Source: a virus. Taken from it: DNA of 46,376 nt. The stretch covers positions 1 to 46,376 of IMG/VR virus record IMGVR_UViG_3300045996_000636. One strand, written 5' to 3'. The notes beneath the pieces were generated by a model. That model saw only the letters and a program-made list of their open reading frames with translations. It made no database searches and had not been told where the DNA came from. The translations under genes were made by a program, and so were the position numbers. Shown here in pieces: positions 15,061-26,100 of this stretch (positions within the stretch are counted from its first letter, which is position 1; each line of letters opens with the position of its first letter).

Positions 15061-17378
15061 TGGCCGGCCAGCACAAGCCGCTGCTGCGCAGTTTCGCGGG
15101 CGGTGAGATCACGCCGGAGCTCTACGCCCGGCTCGACCTCGACAAGATGCAGACGGGCCTCGCGAAGGCCCTGAACTTCGTGGTCCTGCCGCACGGCCCG
15201 GCGGCCAATCGGCCGGGCTTCCAGTACGTGCTGGAAGCGCGTGCGAACAGCACGGTGCGCTTGATCCCGTTCGCCTACAGCGTCGACCAGACGATGGTGC
15301 TCGAATTCACCGAGCAGCGCGTGCGCTTCCACACGAACGGCGGCACGCTGCTGGAGGTCGCCCAGGCGCTGACCGTGCCTTACATGACGGTGGCGAACCC
15401 GGGCGTGTTCACCATCGCCGGGCACGGCTACTCGAATGGCGATTGGGTCTACAGCACCGCGATCTCGACCGTGTGGCCGCTCTACGGCCGCTACCTGATC
15501 GTGCAGAACGTGACCGCCAACACCTTCACGCTCACCGACCTGGCCGGCAACGCGATCGACACCTCGGCCTTCGCTGTGCCGGCCTACCTCGTGACCTTCG
15601 CCCGGGTCTACGAGGTGACGACGCCCTACATCGCGTCGGAGCTGATGGACCTGCACTACACGCAGTCGGCCGACGTGCTGACGCTCACGCACCCGAGCTA
15701 CGCGCCGCGCGAGCTGCGCCGCCTGGGCGCGACGAACTGGCAACTCTCGACGATCACGTTCGCGCCCACCATCGCCACGCCCGCGATTCCGACCGGCGTG
15801 GCCGACGCGAGCGGCGGTGCAGGCACGCCGATCGACCACGAGTACGTGGTCACCGCGGTCTCGGGCGACAACTACGAGGAATCGCTCGCCTCGCCCACGC
15901 TCACCCTGAACAACGACCTGACCGTCACCGGGAATAGCAACGAGATCACGCCGGCCGCGGTGGCCGGCGCCGTGCGCTACAACGTCTACAAGCTCGCGAA
16001 CGGGGGCCTCTTCGGCTACATCGGGCAGAGCGACGGCACGATGTTCGCCGACGACAACATCGTGCCCGACCTGTCGCAGACGCCGCCCGAGGCGAGCACG
16101 CCCTTCACCGGTGCCGGCAACTACCCGAGCACGGTGACCTACACCGAGCAGCGTCGGTGTTTCGCCGCGACCGACAACAAGCCGCAAAACGTGTGGATGA
16201 CGCGCAGCGCGACCGAGTCGAACATGTCGCAGTCGGTGCCCGTGCGCGACAACGACGCCATCGTCTTCCGCATCGCGGCCCTGCAGCAAAACCGCATCCG
16301 CCACCTCGTGCCGCTGGGCGACCTGATCGCGCTGACCGCGGGCGGCGAGTTCCGCATCTACGCCGCCGGCAGCGACGTGCTCACGCCCGCGAGCGTGACG
16401 CCGAAGCCGCAAAGCTACGTGGGCGCGAACAACGTGCAGCCGGCCGTGGCCGAGGCCAGCGTGCTCTACGTGCAAGGGCAGGGCGGCCACGTGCGCGAGT
16501 TCGCCTACGCCGGCGACGGCATCAACGGCGCGCTCTACAAGACCAACGACATTAGCATCCTGGCGCCGCACCTCTTCGACGGCTTCGACATCGTCGACCT
16601 GGCCTACAGCCGCACGGCGAAGGCACCGACGCTGTGGGCGGTGCGCGACGACGGGCAACTGCTCGGCCTGACCTACGTGCCGAGCCAGAACGTGCGGGCC
16701 TGGCACCAGCACAACACCGACGGCGGCGCGTTCGAGTCGGTGTGCTGCGTGACCGAGGGTGGCGAGGACGTGCTCTACGCGGCCGTGCGCCGCACGGTCA
16801 ACAGCCGCGAGGTCGTCTACGTCGAGCGGCTGCACACGCGCACCTTCAGCGAGCTCGAAGACGCCTTCTTCGTCGACTCGGGCCTGACCTACGACGGCTC
16901 GCCGACCACGGCCGTCAGCGGCCTGTGGCACCTGATCGGCGAGACGGTGAGCATCCTGGCCGACGGCGCGGTGATGCCCACGCAGGTCGTGAGCGCCGAC
17001 GGCACGCTGCCCGACCCGCTCCCCGTGGCCGCGAGCAAGGTACACGTCGGCAAGGCCATCACGTCGAACCTGCGCACGCTGCCGCTGTCGTGGCAGGCCG
17101 ACGGCTTCGGCCAGGGCGTGATGAAGAACATCAGCAAGGTGCACGTGCGGCTGTCGCAGTCGAGCGGCGTGAAGATAGGCCCGACCGACGGCCGGCTCGT
17201 CGAGGTCAAGCAGCGCACGACCGAGCCCTACGGCTCGCCGCCTGCGCTCATGAACGGCTGGCGCGACACGAACATCGTGCCAAAGTGGGACGAGGACGGC
17301 GGCCTCGAAATCACGCAGACGAACCCGCTGCCGGTCATGCTGGTGGCGCTGGTGCTCGACACGGTGAGCGGTGGCTAA
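15060..17378 (+). CDS. Tail nozzle protein, T7 gp12-like (tail tubular protein B)
   Basis: 772 residues, in the usual range for podoviral nozzles. The N-terminal motif LLRSFAGGEITPELYARLDLDKMQTGLAKALNFVVLPHGPAANRPGFQYV is characteristic of the family in siphovirus-like and podovirus tails. The middle is a run of beta domains, with Ig-like stretches around 230-300 (EYVVTAVSGDNYEESLASPT...). The beta-propeller-like C-terminal part contains RCFAATDNKPQNVWMTRSATESNMSQ and LWAVRDDGQLLGLTYVPSQNVRAWHQHNTDG. It forms the narrow end of the tail and anchors fibres. It ends at a TAA that overlaps the possible 54-codon ORF. Confidence 0.9.
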   Translation: MAGQHKPLLRSFAGGEITPELYARLDLDKMQTGLAKALNFVVLPHGPAANRPGFQYVLEARANSTVRLIPFAYSVDQTMVLEFTEQRVRFHTNGGTLLEVAQALTVPYMTVANPGVFTIAGHGYSNGDWVYSTAISTVWPLYGRYLIVQNVTANTFTLTDLAGNAIDTSAFAVPAYLVTFARVYEVTTPYIASELMDLHYTQSADVLTLTHPSYAPRELRRLGATNWQLSTITFAPTIATPAIPTGVADASGGAGTPIDHEYVVTAVSGDNYEESLASPTLTLNNDLTVTGNSNEITPAAVAGAVRYNVYKLANGGLFGYIGQSDGTMFADDNIVPDLSQTPPEASTPFTGAGNYPSTVTYTEQRRCFAATDNKPQNVWMTRSATESNMSQSVPVRDNDAIVFRIAALQQNRIRHLVPLGDLIALTAGGEFRIYAAGSDVLTPASVTPKPQSYVGANNVQPAVAEASVLYVQGQGGHVREFAYAGDGINGALYKTNDISILAPHLFDGFDIVDLAYSRTAKAPTLWAVRDDGQLLGLTYVPSQNVRAWHQHNTDGGAFESVCCVTEGGEDVLYAAVRRTVNSREVVYVERLHTRTFSELEDAFFVDSGLTYDGSPTTAVSGLWHLIGETVSILADGAVMPTQVVSADGTLPDPLPVAASKVHVGKAITSNLRTLPLSWQADGFGQGVMKNISKVHVRLSQSSGVKIGPTDGRLVEVKQRTTEPYGSPPALMNGWRDTNIVPKWDEDGGLEITQTNPLPVMLVALVLDTVSGG

Positions 17379-17535
17379 GGGCGGCGTGCGCTTCGGTGTG
17401 GCGGTGGACCACCGCAACACCCGCCAGGGCACCATCCCTCTATCACCCGAATCGAACGGGCCTTTCCAACTCTCGGCGAGCGATCCCGAATCGAACGGGC
17501 ACACCGAAGCGCACGGGGGTAAGTGTAATGCCTAA
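17371..17535 (+). CDS. Possible 54-residue ORF spanning the structured element
   Basis: A GTG at 17371 overlaps the nozzle stop and opens a frame through the whole inserted element to TAA 17533-17535, which overlaps the next gene's ATG at 17528. The peptide begins AKGGVR, almost the same as the next protein (PKGGVR), and contains PESNG twice, 13 residues apart, because of an internal 39-bp-spaced repeat. There is no hydrophobic core or known motif. The open frame may be incidental to GC-rich DNA, and the RNA structure may be the functional feature. It may also keep ribosomes moving to the coupled downstream start. Confidence 0.35.
   Translation: MAKGGVRFGVAVDHRNTRQGTIPLSPESNGPFQLSASDPESNGHTEAHGGKCNA
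17375..17391 (+). repeat. 17-bp direct repeat flanking the insert, copy 1
   Basis: Matches 17532-17548 at 16 of 17 positions (CTAAGGGCGGCGTGCGC versus one C-to-T change). The two copies flank the structured element 157 bp apart and both encode AKGGVR/PKGGVR. Confidence 0.8.
17386..17514. ncRNA. Structured element with 15-bp inverted repeat and four internal hairpins
   Basis: GTGCGCTTCGGTGTG (17386-17400) is the exact reverse complement of 17500-17514. Inside are GCGGTGGACCACCGC (17401-17415), AGGG/CCCT (17426-17439), and two copies of CCCGAATCGAACGGGC (17446-17461 and 17485-17500), each a 4-bp stem with a 7-base loop. As RNA this folds as a closing helix with a multi-branched interior. On the minus strand the two repeats read CCCG-TTCGATT-CGGG, resembling tRNA T-arms. 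It could be a cis-acting leader, an RNA or a small inserted element. The class is unknown to me. Confidence 0.5.
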
Positions 17536-17992
17536 GGGTGGCGTGCGCGAGCTGCGCGAGGGCGACACCGAGGCGCTGCTCGCTGACCTGCGGCCGGCCG
17601 ACCGTGACGAGTGCGACGCGCTGCTCGGACCCGGCCAGGAGCAGGCGGCGCTCGCCAAGAGCATCGCGCAGTCGGCGCTCGTGTGGACGTTCACGATCGA
17701 CGACCGGGTCGCCGGCATCTTCGGCGTGACGCCGGTGTCGCTGCTGGGCGGCCAGGGCCTGCCGTGGATGCTGGGCACGCCCGCGATCGACCGGCACCCG
17801 AGTGCATTTATCCGTCTGAATCGGCCCTACATTGCGCGCATGCTGGCCCTCTGTCCGCACCTCGTGAACGTCGTGGACGCCCGAAACGTCCGCTCGATCG
17901 CGTGGCTGAAGAAGATGGGTTTCACCGTCCTGCCCGCCCAGCCGATGGGCGTGGCCGGCCTGCCGTTCCACCCGTTTTTCATGAACGCATAG
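17528..17992 (+). CDS. T7 gp13-like / GNAT-fold internal virion protein
   Basis: 154 residues with the acetyltransferase-like plan of the DUF2833/gp13 group: VRELREGDTEALLADLRPADRDECDALLG, then SALVWTFTIDDRVAGIFGVTPVSLLGGQGLPWMLGTP, HLVNVVDARNVRSIAWLKKMGFTV, and the C-terminal AQPMGVAGLPFHPFFM. Relatives in T7-like phages are encoded just before the inner-core proteins and are needed for correct core assembly. Enzymatic acetylation has not been the accepted role of the virion forms. The ATG at 17528 is preceded by the structured element and a purine-rich GGGGGTAAG. Confidence 0.85.
   Translation: MPKGGVRELREGDTEALLADLRPADRDECDALLGPGQEQAALAKSIAQSALVWTFTIDDRVAGIFGVTPVSLLGGQGLPWMLGTPAIDRHPSAFIRLNRPYIARMLALCPHLVNVVDARNVRSIAWLKKMGFTVLPAQPMGVAGLPFHPFFMNA
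17532..17548 (+). repeat. 17-bp direct repeat flanking the insert, copy 2
   Basis: Partner of 17375-17391, one mismatch. It lies at codons 2-7 of the gp13-like gene. Confidence 0.8.
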
Positions 17993-17994
17993 CC

Positions 17995-18549
17995 ATGTGC
18001 TGGCCCGTCATCATCGTTGCCGCGATTGCTGCCGTCGGCGCCTACCAGGCGTCGGAGACGCGCAAGGATCAGGCGAAGTACCAGTCGCAGGTGGCGGCCA
18101 ACAATCAGAAGGTCGCCGAGTGGCAGGCCGCCGACGCGAAAGAGCGCGGCGACGCTGCCGCGGCGCAGGTGCGGCGCAAGTATGCAGGCCTGCAGGGCAC
18201 GCAGGCCGCGAGCCTCGCGGCCCGGGGCCTCGACATCAGCGAGGGCTCGGCGAACGCCATCCTCACCGACACCGACTTCTTCGGCGACTACGACCAGCGG
18301 CTGACGCGTTCGAACGCAAAGCGCGAGGCCTACGGCTATCAGGTGCGGGCCGGCAATTTCGCCGGTGACGCCGCGGCCTACGGCGCCATGTCGGCCGCCG
18401 AGAACCCGCTGCTGTCGGGCGCGATGGCCGGCGTCGGCTCGTACTTCGGCAGCGGCGGCACGATGCCGCGCACCAGCAAGGCGCCGGCCGCGAATGAACC
18501 CGGCTGGCAGGGCTACGGTGGAACCGTGGCCGATCGGTGGTACGGCTGA
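17995..18549 (+). CDS. Internal core protein, T7 gp14-like
   Basis: 184 residues. It starts with CWPVIIVAAIAAVGAYQAS, a short hydrophobic helix after MC, followed by a long charged Ala/Gln helix (RKDQAKYQSQVAANNQKVAEWQAADAKERGDAAAAQVRRKYAGLQGTQAASLAARGLDISEGSANAILTDTDFFGDYD). That is the layout of gp14-type ejection proteins, which leave the virion first and form a pore in the outer membrane. The C-terminal 50 residues are Gly/Ser/Ala-rich. The stop overlaps the next start (TGATG), keeping the gp14-gp15-gp16 order of T7. Confidence 0.85.
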   Translation: MCWPVIIVAAIAAVGAYQASETRKDQAKYQSQVAANNQKVAEWQAADAKERGDAAAAQVRRKYAGLQGTQAASLAARGLDISEGSANAILTDTDFFGDYDQRLTRSNAKREAYGYQVRAGNFAGDAAAYGAMSAAENPLLSGAMAGVGSYFGSGGTMPRTSKAPAANEPGWQGYGGTVADRWYG

Positions 18550-20189
18550 TGCCGCGCGTCCCGACCGTCGACGGACCGAGCGTCGCGCTGAACCCAGCGC
18601 CGAACGCGTATCAGTCCACGCCGAGCGCCCTGGGCGGCGCCGGCGAGGTGCGTGCCCGCCAGTTCGGTCAGGCCGCGCAGGCCGGCGGCCAGGTGGTCGC
18701 CGAAATGCAGCGCCAGCAGAACCGCGACGACCTCGACGCGGTGTTTCGCGCCGAGACCGCGCTCAAGGACGACTACCTCAAGTTCGAGCGCGACGAGCTC
18801 GGCAAGAACGGCGAGAACGCCAAGGGCGCGAGCGAGCGCTCGGGCGCGTGGTGGGGCGAGGCCGAGAAGAAATACACCGAGGGCCTGACCGAGCGCCAGG
18901 CCCATGCGTTCCGCCGCAGCGCGACGCAGATGCGCCTCGCGAGCAAGAGCACGCTGGGCCGCCACGAGCAGCACCAATCCGAGATCGCCCTGCGCGAGTC
19001 GGCGCAGGCGCGCGTGGGCACGGCCATCAGCACCGCCACCGCGGACCCGACGCCCGAACGCCTGGGCCTTGCCCGCAAGGAAATCACCGAGGCCGTGGGT
19101 ATCTCGTCGAAGATGGCCGGCGATGCGCCTGAGGTGACCGAGCGCAAGCTGTCCGAAGCCATGACGCTCATGCACCGCAACGTGGTGATGAAGCTGGCCG
19201 ACAGCGACCCCGACGCGGCCAAGGCCCACTACTACGCCAACAAGAAAGAGATCAACGGCGAGACCCGCCTCGTGCTGGAGAAGACGCTCGAAACGAGCGG
19301 CCGGCTGCAGAAGGCGCAGGAAGCGGCCGACGGTCTGGTGCTGAAGTTCGGCGACGACCTGGCCGCCGCGATGAAGCACATCGAGGACAACTACAGCGGC
19401 GAGACCGAGAAGGCGGTCAAGGACGAATTCACGCAGCGCTACACGCGCGTGAAGGGCGCGAAGCAGCAGATGTCGCAGACGGCCTACGAGACCGCGCTGC
19501 TCGCCACCGTGCAGGGCCAGCGCGTACCGGCCGCCGTGTGGGCGCAGATGGACGACGGCCACAAGGCCGCGATCATCGAGAAGCGCGAGGCCGAAGAGAA
19601 GGCCCGCCGCCTGGCCGCCCAAGGCAAGGCAATCAAGACCGACTTCACCACCTGGGACAAGATCAACCGGATGGCGACCGACGACCCCAAGGCGTTCGTC
19701 GCGTTCGACCTCGGCCGCGTGGCCGATCGGGTGTCGAGCGGCGACCTGCAGGAGTTCGGCAACCTGCAGCGCCGGCTGCGCAGCGGCGACGACAAGGCGC
19801 AGAAAGAGGTCGTGAGCGTCAGCCAGCAGGTCGACGTGGCGCTCGACAGCCTGAGCCTGCGGCCGAACACGCCTGACCAGGCCGCGGCCCGCAAGGCGAT
19901 CTACGACGCGCTCACCGCCGAGCAGGCCGGCCGCGACAACAAGACGCCGCTCACCTACGACGAGCGGCAGAAGGTGATCGACCGGCAGATTCTGAAGGCC
20001 GTGTCGAGCCCCGGCATGGTGTGGGACACGACGAAGCGCGTGTACCAGATGACGCCCGAGGAACGCGCGAAGGCCGAGCCGACGAGCGAGGACCGCAAGG
20101 TGCTGGTCGAGCGCTTCAAGAAAGCCGGCGTCGCGAAGCCCACCGACGACCAGATCAACGAAGCATTCCGCCGCTGGAAAGGCCTGTGA
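18549..20189 (+). CDS. Internal core protein, T7 gp15-like
   Basis: 546 residues from the ATG at 18549. Almost entirely alpha-helical and highly charged, without membrane segments or Cys, as in gp15-type ejection proteins that line the DNA channel in the periplasm. Recognisable stretches are the extended N-terminal PRVPTVDGPSVALNPAPNAYQS, a helical AYYA-type repeat region with DSDPDAAKAHYYANKKEINGETR (like tetratricopeptide spacing), and the C-terminal DRKVLVERFKKAGVAKPTDDQINEAFRRWKGL. Coupled to the giant protein by TGATG. Assignment rests on order, size and composition more than on any single motif. Confidence 0.8.
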   Translation: MPRVPTVDGPSVALNPAPNAYQSTPSALGGAGEVRARQFGQAAQAGGQVVAEMQRQQNRDDLDAVFRAETALKDDYLKFERDELGKNGENAKGASERSGAWWGEAEKKYTEGLTERQAHAFRRSATQMRLASKSTLGRHEQHQSEIALRESAQARVGTAISTATADPTPERLGLARKEITEAVGISSKMAGDAPEVTERKLSEAMTLMHRNVVMKLADSDPDAAKAHYYANKKEINGETRLVLEKTLETSGRLQKAQEAADGLVLKFGDDLAAAMKHIEDNYSGETEKAVKDEFTQRYTRVKGAKQQMSQTAYETALLATVQGQRVPAAVWAQMDDGHKAAIIEKREAEEKARRLAAQGKAIKTDFTTWDKINRMATDDPKAFVAFDLGRVADRVSSGDLQEFGNLQRRLRSGDDKAQKEVVSVSQQVDVALDSLSLRPNTPDQAAARKAIYDALTAEQAGRDNKTPLTYDERQKVIDRQILKAVSSPGMVWDTTKRVYQMTPEERAKAEPTSEDRKVLVERFKKAGVAKPTDDQINEAFRRWKGL

Positions 20190-23100
20190 TGGACGAGCTC
20201 GACAGCGCGATCGAGCAGACGCTCAAGACCGCCGACAAGGCGCGCATGAGCGCAACCGCTGCCGACCCGCTGGGCGACGCGGTCGATCAGGTCGTGAGCA
20301 TCGACAAGGTGCGCCGGCAGGCGTCGCTGCGCAGCGCCGTGCAGGTGAACCCGGACGAGGCCGCGCAGGCGAACAAGCTGGCCGCCTCGCGCGGCCTGCC
20401 GCCCGACGTGGTGCTGCGCAACCTGCAGCAGGTCAAGCAGGACGACGCCGCCGAGCGCGCCAACAAGATCATGGGCTTGTCGCCCGCGCTCGCCACGAAG
20501 ATGCGAGACCTGCCGTTCGCACAGGTGGCCCACGACAGCGTCGAAAGCCTGGGCGCCATCGAGTCGCACATCCGCGTGACGGGCGAAATCCGCGCAGCTC
20601 GCGGCCCGGACCCGACGCTTGGCTCGTACCTGACCGGCGTGTGGGAAAGCGTGAAGGGCCGCGCCAAGCAGGCCGACATCGGCATCTCGCTGCAGATCGG
20701 CGACCTGGCCGAGAAGTTGGGCTTCGCGCCCGACCCGGTGCGCCGCGGCGAACTGATCCGCCGCTACCAGCAGGCCGGCTCGAACGTCGACATGTCGACA
20801 CCCGAGTTCAAGAGCGACACCGCCAAGGGCATCTACGGCGGCGTGTCGTCCACGGCCAGCATGGTCGCACCGACCGCGCTGTCGATCCTGATGCGCAATC
20901 CGACGCCGGCCATGGCCGCGATGGGTGTGCAGGTCGAGGCCGAGGCCTATGGCAAGTACCGCAGCCGCGGCGCGACCCCTGGCGAGGCGCTGGTCGGCGG
21001 CGTGGCCGAGGGCGCCGTCGAAGTGCTGACCGAGAAAATCCCGATGGGGTTCATCGTGCAGAAGTTCGGCAAGGGCGGCGCAAAGGAATTCCTCGCCGGC
21101 ATGCTGATGCGCGAGGTGCCGAGCGAGCAGGTCGCGACCTTCCTGCAGGACGCCATCGACACCGCCATCGCGAACCCTGACAAGACGTGGGGCGAGTTCT
21201 GGAAAGAACGGCCGAGCGCCGCCTATCAGACCCTGATGGCGACGCTCACGCAGGCGAGCATCATGGGCGGCGCGAGCGCCACCGTGCAGAAGATCGCCCA
21301 GCGGGCCGAGCGCAAGCAACTGCAGACCGAGCAGGACACCAATGCCTTGCAGGGCCTGCTCGACCTGGCCGGCAAGGACAAACTGCGCGAGCGCGACCCC
21401 AACGCCTTCGCGTCGATGGTGCAGGCCGCGGCCGAGCAGCACGGCATGCCGGGCGAGGTCTACATCGACGCCGGCAAGCTGGCCGAAACGCTCGCGCAGT
21501 CGGGCATGAAGCCCGAGCAGATCGAGGCGGCGCTTCCGAGCGCGCGTGCCCAGCTCATGGAAGCGGTTGCCGCCGGCGGCGACGTGGTGGTGCCGATCGG
21601 CGAGTTCACGTCGCTCGTGGCCGGCAGCGGCTTCGAGCAGCAACTCGTGAAGCACGCCCGCCTGTCGCCCGACGCGCTGAGCCAGGAAGACGCGAAGCTC
21701 TTGGCGAAGGTCGACCTCAAGGCCGAGACCGAGAAGGTGATGGCGCAGCAGGCCCAGGTCGCCGAAGGGCAGGCTGTCAAGGCGCAGGTGCTGGAGCAAC
21801 TGAACACCGCCGGCCGCTTCTCGCCGGCCGTCAATGAGGCCTACGCCGACAGCGTGGCCGCGCTCTACGAGACCCAGGCCGCACGCCTGGGCATCCCCGT
21901 CGCGGAGTTCGCGAAGCGCTACCCGCTGAACGTGACCGGCGTGCTCGGGTCGGCGGCCAAACTCGACCAGCCGGCCTATCACGGCACCCATGTCCGGGGG
22001 ATTGAGCAGTTCACCACGCAGAAGATGGGCACCGGCGAGGGCGCCCAGGCTTTCGGCTGGGGCATGTACTTCGCCAAGGCAAAACAGATTGCCGAGTTCT
22101 ACCGCGAGAGCATCACCCGCATGCACCGCGCGGACAACCCGGAGTTCGCGGCGGCGCGTCACACGCTCGCTAATGAGCTAGGCGCGGTCGACTTCCTGGG
22201 CTTCGACCGCTGGCAGGACGCCTACGCCGCGCTCAAGCAGGACGGGTACGACACCGACGGGTTGACCCCGGAGCAACTGCAGCGCATTCGCGCGGCAATC
22301 GCCGAGTACGACCGCACGAACAAGGACACGAGCACCGGCCAACTCTACGAGGTCGATGTCCCTGAAGACAGCGACCTGCTCGACTACGACGCGCCGCTGA
22401 AGGAGCAGCCCGAGAAGGTGCGCAAGGCTCTCGAATCGCTCGGCTTCAAGGCTGAGGTCTATGCGGCCATCGCGCCGGACGGCAAGACCATCGCCACCGA
22501 CGAAGACGCCGGCCGGCTGCGGCGCATGGTCAAGGCGAACAATCATGACGTGAAGACGATCAAGTCGGTGCCGAACCCGATCACCGGCAAGCAGATTTAC
22601 TACGAACTGGAGCAGCGCCGCGACCTGCCCGGCGTGCCGGGTTCCGCCGACATGGCGGCCGACGAAGCGGCCAGCCGCGCGCTGTTCGCCGCAGGTATCC
22701 CCGGCCTGCGCTTCCTCGACGCCGGATCGCGCGGCGCGCAGGCGCAGGGCAAGACGCACAACTACGTGATCTTCGACGACTCGGCGGTGCAAAAGACCGG
22801 CGAGTTCTATCAAGAGCAGGGCGACTCGAAAGGCACGTTCACCCCGAACACCAACACGATCGCGCTGCTCGCGAAGGCCGACCTGTCGACCTTCCACCAC
22901 GAACTCGGGCACTTCTACCTCGAAGTGCTGGCCGACATGGCCGCGCAGCCCGACGCGCCGGCCGCCGTGGTCGAGGACATGAACAAGGTGCTCGAATGGT
23001 TCGGCGTGCCCGACCTCGCCGCCTGGCGCGCCATGTCGCTCGACCAGCAGCGCGAATTCCACGAGAAATTCGCCCGCGGCTACGAGGCCTACCTGTTCGA

Positions 23101-26100
23101 GGGCAAGGCCCCGAGCACTGCGCTGTCGCGCACGTTCCAGCGCTTCAGCGAGTGGATGCGCCGTATCTACCGCAGCATCAAAGCGCTGAACGTCGAACTG
23201 AACGACGACATCCGCCGCGTCTATGACCGCATGCTCGCGAGCGAGGAAGCGATCAAGGAAGCCGAGACAGCCCGCGCCTACGCGCCGCTGTTCAAGGATG
23301 AGAAAGCCCTCGAAGAGGCCGGCGTCGACCCGGCCAGCTACCACGCCCTCGGCAGTGAGGCCACCGCTGAAGCGATCGACCGCTTGCAAGAGCGAAGCAT
23401 CCGCGACATGCGGTGGCTGTCGAACGCAAAGGGCCGTGCACTGAAGGCACTGCAGAAGGAAGCCGCGGCCACCCGTAAGGGCGTCGAGGCGCAGGTGCGC
23501 GAGGAAGTGAACGCGCGGCCCGAGTACCGTGCCGCCGACCTGATCGCCGAAGCCGACAAGACGTTCGCCGCTGACCCGACCGCGGCCGACCCCGGCCTGC
23601 AGCGCGCCGCCATCGCCGATGCGCTGGGCTTCTCGTCGATCGACAGCATGGCGCGGGCGATCGAAGAAGCGCCGCCGCGGGCCGAGATCATCGAAGGCAT
23701 GACCGATCAGCGCATGCTCGAAGAGCACGGCGAACTGTCGAGCCCCGACGCGCTCGAACGCGCCGCCGAGCAGGCCATCCACAACGAGGCCCGCGGCAAA
23801 TTCATCGCGACCGAACTGGCCGCGCTCGACAAGGCCCTCGGCCCGGCCCGCGTGCTGGTGGCCGCGGCCAAGCAGTTCGCGACCGCCGTGCTCGGCCGCA
23901 AGCAGATCACCGACATCAAGCCACACGTCTTCACGGCGGCAGAGACCCGCGCCGCGAAGCTGGCCGAGAAGTCGCTCGGCAAGGTGGAAGAGGCGGCCAC
24001 CGCGAAGCGCAACCAACTGCTGAACCACTACGCCGCCCGCTACGCGCACGACGCCGTGGCCGAGATCGCACGCATCCGCGAGTTCTTCGCCCGCGTGGCG
24101 AACACTCCCGACGACCGGCTGAAGAGCCGCGACATGGATGTCGTGAACGCGGCCCGGGCTGTGCTGGCCGCCTACGGCGTCGGCCGGCGCGGCGAGGCCG
24201 CGGCCGACTACCTGAAGAAGGTTGCGGCCTACGACCCCGACATGAGCCAGGTGCTGCAGGCGTCCGTCGACGCCGCGCTCGCCAACGCGAAGCCCCTGGC
24301 CGAGCTCACGCTCGACGAGCTGCGCGCCCTGAACGACGAGGTCGCGAGCCTGTGGCACCTGGCGAAGCGCAGCCGGCAGATGGAGATCGACGGCGACCTG
24401 CTCGACCGCGAAGAGGTGCAGGACCAGCTCAAGGCCCGGATCGACGACATCGGCGTGCCGCTGCGCATCCCCGGCGAGGGCAGCGCTGTCACGCCGGCCG
24501 AGGCCCGCCTCGCCAAACTGAAGACCTATCTCGCCAGCGCCCGCCGCACCGAGGGCTGGGTCGAGGCCATGGACGGCAAGCCGAGCGGCGTGTTCCGCTC
24601 GTTCATCTGGCAACCGGTCAAGGAAGCGGCCGACGCCTACCGCACCGACAAGGCCCGTCTGCTCAAGCAGTACCGCGCGCTGCTCGATGCAATTGCGCCG
24701 ACCTTCCGCAAGCGGATCGTCGACGCACCCGAGCTCGGCTACACCTTCGGCAAGGACACGGGCGGCGTCGCGCTGAACGAAATCCTGCACGCGCTGCTGC
24801 ACACCGGCAACGCGAGCAACAAGAAAAAACTGCTGCTCGGCCGCAAGTGGGCGACCGAGAACATCGACGGCACGCTCGACACGAGCCGGTGGGACGCGTT
24901 CGTGCAGCGCATGGTCGACGAGGGTGTGCTCACGAAGGCGCACTTCGATTTCGTGCAAGGGGTGTGGGACCTTCTCGAAGAGACCAAGCCGCTCGCGCAG
25001 AAGACCCACCGCGACGTGTTCGGCAAATACTTCGCCGAGATCACCGCCGAACCGGTCGCCACGCCGTTCGGCGAGTACCGCGGCGGCTACGTGCCGGCGC
25101 AGGCCGACCCGCGCGTCGTGAGCGATGCGAAGACCCGCACGCTGATGGAAGAGGAAAACGCTTCCATGGCGTTCGCCTTCCCATCCACGAACCGCGGGTT
25201 CACCAAGGGTCGCGTCGAGTACAACCGCCCGCTGACGCTCGACCTGGGCACGCTCGCCCAGCACATCGACCGCGTGCTGCTGTTCGCCCACATGGAACGA
25301 CCCATTCGCGACGTGCGCCGCGTGCTCACGAGCAAGGGCGTCGCCTACGGCGTGAACCGCATCGACCCGGCGGCCTTCGACGCGATCATCAGCCCGTGGC
25401 TGAACCGCGCCGCGCGCCAGCAGGTGACGACGCCGTCGCCCGGCCACTGGCAGTCGTGGCGCCTGTGGTCGACCCTGCGCAACCGCGCCGGCATGGCCGC
25501 GATGTTCGGCAACGTCGTGAACGCCGCGCAGCAGATCACTGGCTTCAGCATCGCCGCGGTGAAGGTGAAGCCGAAGTACCTGCTCGGCGCGATGGGGCAC
25601 TACGTCACGAACCCGCGCCAGATGGCGCAGGACGTGGCCGAGGCCTCGCCCTACATGGAAGGGCGCATGCGCAACGAGGTTGCGGCGATGAACGACGCGA
25701 TCAAAGACATCCTGATCGACCCGAGCCTCTACGAGCGCGGCCAGCAGTGGACGATGCGCCACGCCTATTTCATGCAGTCGGCGGTCGACAACGTGATGTC
25801 CCCGATCATCTGGACCGCCGCGCGCAACCAGGCGCTTGAGCAGGGCCAGAGCGAGAAGGAAGCTACCCGCTTCGCTGACGCCACCGTGCGCCAGACGCAG
25901 GGCTCGACGCTGCCCGAAGACATCAGCAATTGGGAAGCGGGCAGCAGCTTCAGCCGCATGTTCAGCCAGTTCGCCGGCTACTTCAACATGCAGGCGAACC
26001 TGCTGGGCACCGAGTTCCAGACCATCGCGCGCGACATGGGCGTGCGCAAGGGCGCCGGCCGAGGCCTCTACGTCACGCTGATGGCGTTCCTGATCCCGGC

